Notes: generated by a model from the sequence alone, not told the origin. DNA of 10,398 bases from Goniomonas avonlea (GCA_003573635.1 QUTJ01031217.1:1-10398), one strand, 5' to 3'; counted from the stretch's first letter, positions 1 to 7,348 are shown. A program made the numbers and translations.

Positions 1-1607
1 ATACAACGAATTTGGGACCAGAACAAGGAAAGAGGGGGAGGAGCGCGAGAGAGGGTGCGGGAGGCGGGGAGAGAGGGAGAGAGGGAGCAGAGACGGGGAG
101 AGGTGGAGAGGAGAGGGAGAGGGAGAGAGGACCAGGGAGAGTGGGAGAGGTGGGGACAGAGAGAGGCAGAGAGAGAGAGGGAGAGAGGATCAGGGAGAGT
201 GGGAGGCGGAGAGAGAGAGGGAGAGAGGAGAGTGGGAGAGGCGGAGAGAGGGGGGGAGAGTGGGAGAGGTGGAGAGAGAGAGGGAGGGAGGAGAGTGGGA
301 GAGGCAGAGAGAGAGGGAGAGCAGATCAGAGAGAGTGGGAGAGGCGGAGACACACGGAGCACGACACACAGAAGAAAAGTTTCCTGGCAACAATGAAGCA
401 CACCTGAGTCACACCCATTGGCCACGGCGCGTTTCCAATGGCAATCAAAATGTACTGCGCAGTTCAGGACCTGAACGGGGAGAGTGTACGTGTTTAGAGC
501 GCGGGAACGAAAATCTCCGGAGTGCCAGAGTAATAGGTGATGAATGAACGAATCGGTAAATGTGGAGTGGGACGGGGGGCAAGGATACAGCATCCAACGC
601 CTTGTTGTACTCTCTTCTTTTGCATGCTTGAATGACTCGGTTGAGGGGGATGCAGATATCATCCGGAAGCTCCTGCGACACAGTGAGACTTTCTCGAATG
701 GTCAGCCTGGACGCACTTTTCGTCGAAGTTGTTGAAACAGTGGTCGAATATACTCCTTGGCTTGCAGCATGTTGTTGAGCTGCGCGCGGCCTTGTGCAGT
801 TCGTCGAAGCTCATCCATCTGTGGACTGTCAGGTCGCCCATGTGTCCAAAAATCGTACCTTGGGTTCCATTTCCTGTTCCCACTCCAGGAGCATGCGTTT
901 GAGCCAGAACAAAATGAAGTCTTCACGACACTTGGCCTCATCTTCATTCCAGACCTTGACCTCTGTCGAGTCACGAGTCAGCACCTAACAAAAATAAAGT
1001 TGTGGATGACCTTTTGTTTTCTTTTCAGCAGCAGCTTTCAACTCTTCGCTGGCCTTTTGCTGTTCATGCAAAAAGTTGCGCTGCCCAACAATACTCTCAT
1101 CCACAGCCGGAGCGGTGAGCTCAATGTGTTTCAACCGTTTCAACTGCGGGCGCGAGATCAGCCAGAGGAGTGAGAAGTGAGGTAACATACTCTTTGTTTG
1201 TCAGTTTCTCCAAACAGGGTCACAGGCTGCCGACGAATCCGCAATCGCTTGAAGGCTTCCTCCTTTGTGATGTTCAGGGCGGGTGGCTCGTCCTCCTCCT
1301 GTAAGGCATCAGGGCGGAAGAACAAAACAAAACAATTTACCGCAGCGTTAGGGCTGGTGAATCCCTCCTGTCGTCTGGTTGCTGATGGAGAGGTGACCGC
1401 GACGTCCACTTTCAATGAGATCGCTTTCGACAAGGGCACCGCCGGTTCTTCCTCAGTTTTGGCGGGAGCAGTGGCAGCCCGCTCCAAAGCTGCCTTTTCT
1501 GCCTTAGTCATGAACCGAGAGCGCTTTGCAACGGTCTCTTCAGGTTTCGCAGCCACTGCAGCCGCCGCTGCGCGCTTCCGCTCGATTTCTGCCTTCAAGG
1601 CTTCCAT
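1..1607 (-). CDS. PRP18: Pre-mRNA-splicing factor 18 (PRP18), 3' end beyond window
   Basis: Prp18 acts with Slu7 in the second catalytic step of pre-mRNA splicing in the nucleus. Exons read on the minus strand: 1607-1341, 1298-1191, 1143-1011, 962-859, 818-717, 672-589 and 454-404. They join in one frame to give 283 residues. The introns are 42, 47, 48, 40, 44 and 134 nt, and a seventh starts at 403 and leaves the window. The start ATG at 1607 gives MEALKAEIERKR, the typical Prp18 N-terminus, in a good Kozak context. Residues 99-131 hold the Prp4/Prp18 motif (RRQPVTLFGETD). Residues 185-204 (FILFWLKRMLLEWEQEM) begin the helical Prp18 domain, which continues through RPLFQQLRRK and REYNKALDA. 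The diagnostic conserved loop AIGNAPWPMGVT forms the 454-404 exon. Human PRPF18 is 342 residues, so about 60 are missing, which fits a last exon past the edge. The 963-1010 intron has an atypical donor (GTCATC); it was chosen because the nearer acceptor would leave a 26-nt intron. Family assignment is very secure. Confidence 0.93.
20..358. repeat. GA-rich minisatellite inside the last visible PRP18 intron
   Basis: This is a nearly uninterrupted purine tract on the plus strand, so the PRP18 transcript carries CT. A degenerate unit built around GAGAGTGGGAGAGGCGGAGAG recurs from about 136 to 350, with spacers of GAGAGAGAGGGAGAGAGG. Reading frames through it give low-complexity Arg/Glu/Gly or Ser/Leu/Pro strings and are not genes. 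It lies within the intron whose donor is at 403-402. No AG acceptor for that intron is visible at the extreme left edge, so the intron is at least 403 nt. Confidence 0.9.
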
Positions 1608-1726
1608 CGCTTCGAGAAAACGCAGCACAATGCTAGCGAGCTCGCTAATGCGTTGTCCACTAGTGTGTACTACACCCAGATTATGGGCCAGATAGCATGA
1701 GATAGGTCTTTGATGAGACTCTTGCC
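1608..1726. promoter_or_regulatory. Divergent (bidirectional) promoter region between PRP18 and the armadillo-like gene
   Basis: Only 119 bp separate the two divergent start codons, so both promoters must lie here or overlap the coding regions. A perfect 14-bp palindrome, TAGCGAGCTCGCTA, occupies 1634-1647, 27 bp upstream of the PRP18 ATG. No TATA box is evident. A regulatory role is inferred from position and symmetry only. Confidence 0.5.
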
Positions 1727-2632
1727 ATGGGCGCCCCAGAATTTATTGCTGCGGTGGAGACAATCCTGTCCAAAGTCCGAAGCGAATCCGGCGATCCTGA
1801 AGCTCAAGCGAAGCTACTAATTTCTTTAAGTGATGCACTGCTGTCCGAAGAACGATGTGTTGACATTGTGCAACAAACGGATGTTGTGCTTGAGTTATTT
1901 GCTCGGCTCGCCGCAGAGGCTGATGTTAAACTGGTCCGGGCTTGCTTGGGCTGCTTGCGAAAACTTGTATTGGCATCAGGAAACAAACCAGTTTTTGCAA
2001 CAGCCGAACGCATTGGTGCTGTTGCATCACTGCTTTCCAGACCGGAAGGCACCGTTCAATACGACGCCTTGTGCGTGCTGCGGTGTCTTGCCGGGGGAGC
2101 CGATGCCAGTTGCGTCGAAATGGTGGCCCAGTCTGAAGCATTCCACCCGGCCATGTTGTTAGCACAGACTGACCAGGTCCTTCGCTCTTCTTCTGGACAA
2201 ACAATGTGGCTCAATCTTGAAGCTGCACGGCTCGTCGCCTATCTGTGTGCCTCATCGCGGCAAGATCCGGCCCAGGTTCCGGCCATTGCCAAGCTTGCTG
2301 ACCAAAAATCAGTCACACTGAAGCATGAGGCGGCTATTGCGCTCTCTGCACTCGCAAACGGGTTGCTGCGTGATGAGGCTGGCTGGGGTTCTTTAACGTT
2401 GCCTCAACAGCAGCTCGGGGCACGCACATTACGCATTTTGCTCGAGTCCACTGACCAGACAGTACTGGAGAGTGCATGCGCAACAAGTGTCCGTCTATGT
2501 GCTCCTTACAATGCTGAGGTCATGATTGCTGAGGGGGTACTCGAAGCCGCAGCGCAGGTCGCACATCCCTCTCCGGACGTCCAGCAGGCAGCTCAGGACG
2601 CTGTGCGTATCCTACGTCAGACGCCAGAGTAA
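1727..2632 (+). CDS. Armadillo/HEAT-like helical repeat protein, function unknown
   Basis: This is an intronless frame of 301 codons plus stop. The ATG sits in a strong Kozak context (CTTGCCATGG). The protein is almost entirely predicted alpha-helix, with repeating pairs or triplets of amphipathic helices. Examples are residues 45-85 (VDIVQQTDVVLELFARLAAE, then VKLVRACLGCLRKLVLASGN), 88-120, 160-215 (LEAARLVAYLCASS, then LKHEAAIALSALANGLL) and 225-297 (LGARTLRILLES, then LESACATSVRLCAPYN). The recurrent pattern of small residues, Leu and Asn at helix ends is that of armadillo/HEAT solenoids, which are protein-binding scaffolds. There is no signal peptide or membrane segment, so it is probably cytosolic or nuclear. 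I cannot assign a specific orthologue; Rap1GDS-like or other ARM adaptors are possible. It shares its promoter region with PRP18, but that does not imply a shared function. The frame is very secure and the fold moderately so. Confidence 0.85.
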   Translation: MGAPEFIAAVETILSKVRSESGDPEAQAKLLISLSDALLSEERCVDIVQQTDVVLELFARLAAEADVKLVRACLGCLRKLVLASGNKPVFATAERIGAVASLLSRPEGTVQYDALCVLRCLAGGADASCVEMVAQSEAFHPAMLLAQTDQVLRSSSGQTMWLNLEAARLVAYLCASSRQDPAQVPAIAKLADQKSVTLKHEAAIALSALANGLLRDEAGWGSLTLPQQQLGARTLRILLESTDQTVLESACATSVRLCAPYNAEVMIAEGVLEAAAQVAHPSPDVQQAAQDAVRILRQTPE

Positions 2633-3085
2633 TTCAACTTCAAAGTGATGACCCTTGGGCAGTGTACCACATTCCCTTGATGAATGATTGAACTGATGAA
2701 CCTTTGATTCTTTCTCAACTGAATTATTGGACCAATTGATTTCATCGAACGCGTTCAACCGTCCTGCAAGTGTCACCAGAGCGTTGCCTTGTTGTGTGTC
2801 CAACATGTGGCGTTGCTCTGCTTCAATCGTCCTACAAGTGTCCGAGTCGTGTGCAACTAATAGAGACGAGCAACACTCTTGCCAAAGGTACGAAGAAAGG
2901 TCGATTTTATCGCGGGTCAATGAAGGCCGCGTCAAGGATTGTAAACCGGTGAAGGTTTTTGGTCGAACTCGAGATATTCCAGACGTTACAAGGAAAAGAG
3001 ACTCGTGGCACAGTGGAAGGAATCCGTAGCCCGCTCGACGCGAAAATGGAGGCGCAGAGGATGGACCAAGAGGTAGCAGCTCCTT
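2633..3085. other. Convergent intergenic region (3' ends of the ARM-like gene and RRP7), no convincing gene
   Basis: These 453 bp lie between two convergent stop codons and presumably carry both 3' UTRs. No canonical AATAAA was found on either strand next to the stops. Several frames stay open for 60-107 codons. One, at 2770-2952 on the plus strand, contains a zinc-knuckle-like CPTCG followed by YKCP, but it has no ATG and lacks the rest of any finger I know. Another frame ends at 3102 with PLDAKMEAQRMDQE and overlaps the end of RRP7. Neither has a supported start or splice partner. Confidence 0.6.
2754..2842 (+). repeat. Short direct repeat (two 21-bp copies, 68 bp apart)
   Basis: Copy 1 (2754-2774) and copy 2 (2822-2842) share 19 of 21 bases. 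The core is TTCAAYCGTCCTRCAAGTGTC, with a C/T and a G/A difference. It lies in the convergent intergenic stretch. It could be a remnant of a small tandem duplication. Confidence 0.6.
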
Positions 3086-4005
3086 TCAAGTCATTGGCTT
3101 GAACTTGCGCTGGGCCTTCATCTTGGCGATTCGCTCCTTGTCTTTCTCGAACTTAAGGCGCAGCGCGGCGATCTCTGCTTGAGAGGTGAGGAAAACCGAG
3201 GAAAAGTGGTCTTGCGGAAGAACCTACCATCACGCTTCGCCTCACGCTTCTGGAAACGATAAAAGTCTACTAAGTGCTTGTCCTTCTTCTTCTTCTTCTT
3301 ATGGCGAGAGCCGGCAGCGAGCACAGGGTCCTCTTCGGCCAAGCGCTTCCGCGTGTTCTTGTGTTGAACCAGAGTGAAGCCATCCTCATCGACTTGTGGC
3401 TTCATTCGCTGCTCGCGTGCTTCTTGCTCCAAGCGATCGAACTCTGCGAAATACACATCGACATCCTTTTGGAGCTTTGCCGGATCGACAACCTGCGCGC
3501 GATGCTCACTTATCCAGGCTGCAACAGGAAGGTTAGAACCAAGATTAAAGATCAGGGAGAACACACCTTGCATTCCGGTCACATCCTCGTCTCCATCCAC
3601 AACCACATCAGAGTCTCGGCCCTTCATCGCAGCCTTGAGGGAGATTGCCTCGTCAAACACAACGTGGACCGTGGCAACGCGTGGTGCGGAGAATTCATCC
3701 AACATTGTCGCGTATTTCTCGACAAGTTCGGGATCTTCACCACCAAGGCGACCAATTTTCACGCTTTCTACAGGACCGAACTCCTCGAACACACGCCGGA
3801 GGGCGTCCTCATGGAGATGTCCAGCGTTGGCGACGAACAGCGTGCGGTCAGAAGGCAAAGCAGGGTCGACCTTGCGCGTGATGTGCTGCTTAATAAAAAA
3901 TGTCGCAGCGAATGGTACTCGTGAGTCGACACGCACGCGCAAATTGACAAAGCCGCCGGAGGCAGCTGCCCCTTTGGTTTTCGTCACGCTCGTCTTCTTG
4001 CTCAT
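3086..4005 (-). CDS. RRP7: Ribosomal RNA-processing protein 7 (RRP7)
   Basis: Rrp7 is a nucleolar protein of the small-subunit processome. In yeast it belongs to the UTP-C subcomplex with Utp22 and casein kinase 2, and it is needed for early 18S rRNA processing. Exons read on the minus strand: 4005-3567, 3518-3228 and 3174-3086, total 819 nt, giving 272 residues (human RRP7A is about 280). The introns are 48 and 53 nt. An N-terminal RRM-like segment has the RNP2-like strand RTLFVAN at 54-60 and helix DALRRVFEEFGPVESVKI at 67-84. The family motif DEDGFTLV lies at 190-197 and a six-lysine run at 220-225. The C-terminal block is HLVDFYRFQKREAKRD then EIAALRLKFEKDKERIAKM, ending QRKFKPMT just before the stop; it is the hallmark RRP7 helix and tail. 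The 48-nt intron is a multiple of three without an in-frame stop. It was called as an intron because removing it restores the family spacing before WISEHRAQ. The start codon has a weak Kozak context but gives the expected N-terminus. Confidence 0.93.
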
Positions 4006-4117
4006 GAGAAAACGTGAGCTCGGAAAAACCGTGACAGACTTGATCGAATGTATGAAAATTTCTATCGCGCACTTAACGTCCGCCCCAAAGTTATTTTTGG
4101 GCCGTGCTCATTTTCGG
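4006..4117. promoter_or_regulatory. Divergent promoter region between RRP7 and the aspartic protease gene
   Basis: These 112 bp separate the two divergent start codons. An inverted repeat, CCCAAA (4084-4089) with TTTGGG (4096-4101), could form a small hairpin or a dyad binding site just upstream of the protease ATG. No TATA box is obvious. Function is inferred from position only. Confidence 0.45.
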
Positions 4118-6421
4118 ATGGGCATGCTGCTTTTGCTGTTTCTGGTCGCTGCCGTGTCAGGGCAGTACCCGCATGAGTTCATCCCCTCTGCGAGCAGTAC
4201 TTTCTTGTGGGTGTCCAAGAATGGGCCGATCAATGTCACATGTTCGTTCACACTGTTGACGAAATCAGCACTCATCCGTTTCTGTGGCAGTTCTGGATGG
4301 CACAAATCTGGCAGGGTTTGATGGCTCCGACATTGTCAGAGTTGGAGGTTATACTGTGATATCGCGGTTTTGCATGATCCAGCGTTTAAAATCGCACGAC
4401 TTTGACCAGAGCGACGGCATTCTTGGTCCGTTCGTCATCGCTGGACTATTCTTCCCTAACATCCCAACTTCTCAGGTTTTGGTGCTTCTGAGATGATTCG
4501 AAGCGCCTCTCTCCTGAAAACGCTTTCATCTACCTCACGGCCATCCTGGGACATTGTTCGTGAGTGATGTCCGACGTCGCTGCACCTGTATTTATTTCGT
4601 TGCAGAGCCACCAAGCTTCCACCCGATGCCTCGAGTCTTCAGCTTCACCGCAAGCCAGGAGGCAGGAGAATTGTATTTGGGTGGGTATGACCCTGCATCG
4701 ATCGTGGGCGAGGTCCAGTGGCATCCCATGGTTGGGGAACAGTACGGCGTCAACGTCACTTCTGTGACCTTCGCTGGCGTGGAGCTGCTTAATTTTAAGT
4801 CAGCCTACGACAGTACCTCTTCCGCCTCCATCGACAGCGGTAGAGACGAGGCAGACCTTCCAACTGTCATGGGTGTTTTTGACTCTGGTACCACCTGCAC
4901 GGTATGGATATGCTGTGTGGATTTTCGGAGTTTTCGATCTAACTGAGTTGACAGTTGCTGCCGAACTCGACCTGGGGTGGACTGTTCACAGAGAGTCCAT
5001 TCTTGCTTCTACAGAAACTATTCAATCAGGGCCATCGCAGTTCCCTTGTTGTGTGAGTCTCCCGGCCTTGTTGCGCGTGCATGACACGTTTGCAGCACCA
5101 TGAATGGCTTGCAATATGCGGTCGACGGTTGTGTTGATCCGTTTAGCGAGTCCTTCATCCTTGGAGACCCTTGGTTCCGAAAACATGTTATAATGTGAGC
5201 CAAAGCCTTGTTTTCATTTTCTTCCTCTGACGGTTGCAGTCACGATGTACAAGATTACGACAATCGACGTATCGGCCTGGGTGTTCGCGACCTAGCGTAC
5301 CCCGTCGGGGTAGCCAACGTCGAGCAGCCTCAAAAGGTGCGCTGTCCCTTTGCGTACTCACGTTTGGAGCAATTCCTGATGTCCTTTCTCAGCTTTCCGC
5401 CACGCGAACCCTTCACGAGGTCGCATTGAGCCGGGAAAAGTTGACGTACAACATCCCGGTGACGCTGGGCACCCCCCCCCAGTCTTTCAACCTCATTTTT
5501 GACACTGGGTCATATCTGCTCGCAGTGTTTTCACAGGTTCGTTGGTTGGTTCATGTCGCATGGCATCCTGGTCCTGTCACATCCATATGCAGCTTGCGTC
5601 GTCTACCTGCGATCCTGTCAAATTCGTTATCGCATCTCTCGTGTCCTGAAACGTCTCACAGCCTCCTGCTGGGAGCTCTCCGATGGTCCAAGGCCCTGTC
5701 ATCACTGCAGAACGATCTTTTTCCGAGAGGTTGGGGCCCGGCAACATGGACGATAACTACGAGGTCCAACCACTCCTTGTACGTCGAAGTTCTGTGCAGA
5801 CGTTATTATGCCAACGATTATTCGACCACCAAGGCGAAATTACGATGGCGTGCCAGGCCGCACTCACACACCACACTCACACTCACACTCCACACCCAAA
5901 GCCACGATTCATTTCTTCAGCAAACTCCATGGTGGTTAGGAATCGGCAATCCGATGCCGCGATTGGCAGCTCCAATTGTTGAGTTACTTTCCCGTGTGTT
6001 CGCCAGCCCAGGCCGAAGAGAGGAGAAGGGGGGACAAACACACACAGGGCGCGAGAGAGAGCGAGAGAGAGCGAGAGAGAGCGAGAGAGAGCGAAGGAGA
6101 GAGAGGGCGCTGGGAGGGGAGGGGGGGGGGAGAGAGAAGAGCGAAGGAGAGGGGGGGGGGGGAAGAGAAGGGGGCAGACAGAGAGAGACGCACACGCACA
6201 CACAGAGAGAAGAAACACCCCTCTGTGAATGACATCCAACTTTCCAGTTCCGCCCGACGGGTTCCGCAAAGGGCCAGATGTTGGGCGAGGTGTGGCTCTA
6301 CCTTTTCAACGGCGCCCTGGCGGCCCTACTAGTTGCTGCGGCGGTGTACGCTCGGCGTGCTCGCGGCCGCGAGTCGCAGATTGTTATGGTCGAGCTTTAT
6401 GGTGCGCCACTGAGCGTGTAG
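4118..6421 (+). CDS. Pepsin-family (A1) aspartic protease, secreted/membrane-anchored, with permuted motif order
   Basis: Exons supported by GT/AG and phase: 4118-4210, 4269-4425, 4476-4559, 4606-4901, 4955-5052, 5096-5194, 5240-5336 and 5393-5536, then an unresolved stretch, then 6248-6421. Introns are 43-58 nt. The ATG at 4118 starts a signal peptide (MGMLLLLFLVAAVSG). Then follow late N-lobe elements: FIPSASSTF, VLDGTNLAGFDGSDIVRVGG and DQSDGILGFG (about residues 77-86). The C-lobe has RVFSFTASQEAGELYLGGYD, the catalytic FDSGTTC (Asp about 204), ESFILGDPWFRKHVII (about 262-276) and DYDNRRIGLGV. The first catalytic motif, VTLGTPPQSFNLIFDTGS (Asp about 345), comes only after this, where it should be N-terminal. 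The flap tyrosine is not visible. The final exon encodes one membrane helix and a basic cytoplasmic tail. Family membership is certain. Whether this is one permuted protein, a truncated tandem pair, a pseudogene or an assembly error is open. If the 5337-5392 intron is retained, translation would stop at 5429. Confidence 0.75.
5393..5536 (+). other. Exon carrying the A1 protease first catalytic motif (DTGS), downstream of the C-lobe
   Basis: The exon is 48 codons long, phase 0 at both ends, and flanked by two 56-nt introns (5337-5392 and 5537-5592). It encodes a pro-segment-like stretch (TRTLHEVALSREKL), then the first beta strands of a pepsin N-lobe (TYNIPVTLGTPPQSFNLIF) and DTGSYLLAVF. It contains no in-frame ATG. 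It joins in frame to the end of the C-lobe exon (5240-5336). A nine-C homopolymer at 5472-5480 sits inside the GTPPQ codons and is a place where sequencing indels could occur. Past 5593 the phase-0 frame (LASSTCDPVKFV) stops at 5649, so another intron must follow if the gene continues. Confidence 0.75.
5861..5897 (+). repeat. AC-rich simple repeat (CACACT/CACTCA type)
   Basis: This is a degenerate run of CACTCACAC units, most likely in an intron of the protease gene because it lies between the donor-like GTACGT at 5780 and the TTCTTCAG acceptor at 5920. Confidence 0.8.
6051..6212 (+). repeat. GA-rich microsatellite with G-runs
   Basis: There are four perfect GCGAGAGAGA units at 6051-6090 and a degenerate fifth. 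After them come G-rich purine stretches with runs of nine or more G, near 6121 and 6151. It is probably intronic, between a donor near 5989-5995 and the TTTCCAG acceptor at 6247. Here the sense strand is purine-rich, opposite to the PRP18 intron repeat. The G-runs have G-quadruplex potential. Confidence 0.85.
6248..6421 (+). other. Last protease exon: single transmembrane helix and short basic tail
   Basis: A good acceptor (CAACTTTCCAG, ending 6247) opens a 57-codon frame ending at TAG 6419-6421. Residues VWLYLFNGALAALLVAAAVY form one hydrophobic helix. ARRARGRESQ follows, then a short tail ending GAPLSV. The positive-inside rule puts the tail in the cytosol, giving a type I membrane protein with a lumenal or extracellular protease, as in yapsins and BACE. 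The exon is phase 0, compatible with the DTGS exon or with the C-lobe exon at 5336. Confidence 0.65.
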
Positions 6422-6531
6422 TTATGCGGATGTTCTGTGGGCCTTCTGCGGATCCCACTGAGCTATCCCTGAAGCACGAGTTTGGCAATAATCTAAACAT
6501 GTCGTGCGTGGGTGACCGCGCCACTTGTAAC

Positions 6532-6537
6532 AATAAA
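6532..6537 (+). terminator. Polyadenylation signal AATAAA of the protease gene
   Basis: A canonical AATAAA lies 110 nt after the TAG at 6421, followed by a T-rich stretch (CTGTATTTTATCC). Its position and strand fit the protease transcript. It supports 6421 being a genuine gene end. Confidence 0.6.
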
Positions 6538-7028
6538 CTGTATTTTATCCTATGCTCGGATTGATTTTGAGTCGACGGACCAGTGATCCTCTCGCATTAA
6601 GAGCATCTCTCTACTTTGTTGGCATGTGCATATTACTGGACCAGTCTCGCAAATTCGTACGCGCGGAAAAAAAACGTAATTCTGGCAGACTCAGATTTGC
6701 CGAAAAGAGCTGTGCTCCCCCCCCCGCCGCCGCCCCCCCTCTCTCCTTACACTGCTCTCGACTTCGCAAACCACGGATCGTCCGTGATTAATTCTTTTCT
6801 GGGTGGGTCCTGCAACCAATCTCTCTCTCTCTGTGTGTGTGTGTGTCTGTGTGTGTGCACGTGTGTCACACCGTGGCACAGCTTTTTTGGAGGGAAACTT
6901 TGAGGCACGCGATTTTTTTGCTTGTTTTTTCTTTTCTTTCTTTTCTTCCAGTGAGTTGATCGATATGTCTCGGCCATGCCCGAGGCCCCGAGCAAAAAAG
7001 AAAAAAATAGCCCCAAAAAGAAAAATAG
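6538..7028. other. Intergenic region with low-complexity tracts, no gene seen
   Basis: The stretch holds a C-run/CCG tract (6714-6739), a small hairpin CACGGA-TCG-TCCGTG (6772-6786), a CT/GT microsatellite (6820-6867) and a T-rich pyrimidine tract ending in CTTCCAG (about 6910-6952). That tract could be the acceptor of a 5' UTR intron of the downstream gene. A-rich tracts follow. Open frames across it are short and low-complexity. Confidence 0.6.
6820..6867 (+). repeat. CT/GT dinucleotide microsatellite
   Basis: Six CT units run into GT units, interrupted once by CT and once by GCAC. It lies in the intergenic region between the protease gene and the SLATT gene. Confidence 0.9.
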
Positions 7029-7348
7029 TACAAGTGCTCTCGGAATATAATTTTCGACCGGTCTCAGGAAATTCGAGATGCGGATTTTGGGATGCGAGGA
7101 AAATGTAAATATATGGAGCATCGATGCAGAGGGCAAAAAAATAAAAAAAGGTAAATCAACAAACTGCTCGTGAAGGCTCAGAGTGCACACGATATCTGAC
7201 AGATCGACTGCGATATCACGGATATTTGGGCATCAAACAAAAATCTCGATATGAGCGACCACGGTTTCGAAATACTATGGATGAGGTGATCAAGCCAAAA
7301 AAAAGACCCTTCAGAGCGGTCGAAAATTATATTCCAGGAGCACTTGTA
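7029..7348. mobile_element. MITE-like element with 36-bp terminal inverted repeats and TA ends
   Basis: The arm at 7029-7064 matches the reverse complement of 7313-7348 at 33 of 36 positions. The core is GGAATATAATTTTCGACCG, preceded by TACAAGTGCTC. Similarity stops abruptly outside the arms. The outermost bases are TA on each side, as expected for a TA target-site duplication of Tc1/mariner-type elements, which would make the true TIR start CAAGTGCTC. The 248-bp interior is AT-rich and has no coding capacity. It lies 134 bp upstream of the SLATT gene start, so it may contribute promoter sequence. It could instead be an unrelated palindromic pair; only one copy is visible. Confidence 0.6.

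Larger units (their letters stand above)
5537..6247 (+). other. Poorly resolved intron-rich part of the protease gene with simple repeats
   Basis: This stretch joins the DTGS exon to the membrane-anchor exon. Possible coding pieces are 5593-5616 (LASSTCDP), about 5662-5780 (GPVITAERSFSERLGPGN and following, after an acceptor at 5661) and about 5921-5988 (PWWLGIGNPMPRLAAPIVEL). A strong donor, GTACGT, begins at 5780. An AC-rich repeat occupies 5861-5897 and a GA-rich repeat 6051-6212. There is not enough room here for a complete second protease (flap plus a whole C-lobe). Exon boundaries here are guesses. Confidence 0.4.

Noticed and set aside
12-407. Arg/Glu/Gly-rich open frames
   Set aside because: They are by-products of the GA minisatellite; the region is an intron of PRP18 on the other strand.
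985-1010. Shorter PRP18 intron using the GTTAG acceptor at 986-985
   Set aside because: It would be only 26 nt and puts a stop in frame when joined to the phase-1 donor; the acceptor at 964-963 gives a 48-nt intron and continuous frame.
3374-4321. 315-codon open frame on the plus strand spanning RRP7
   Set aside because: Most of it is antisense to the well-supported RRP7 exons; only its last part (from 4118) is used, as the protease signal-peptide exon.
5917-6269. Ser/Leu/Pro-rich and Arg/Glu-rich frames on both strands
   Set aside because: They are low-complexity translations of the GA-rich repeat.
6690-6890. Frames with strings of Cys-Val or His-Thr
   Set aside because: They are produced by the GT/CA microsatellite, not genes.
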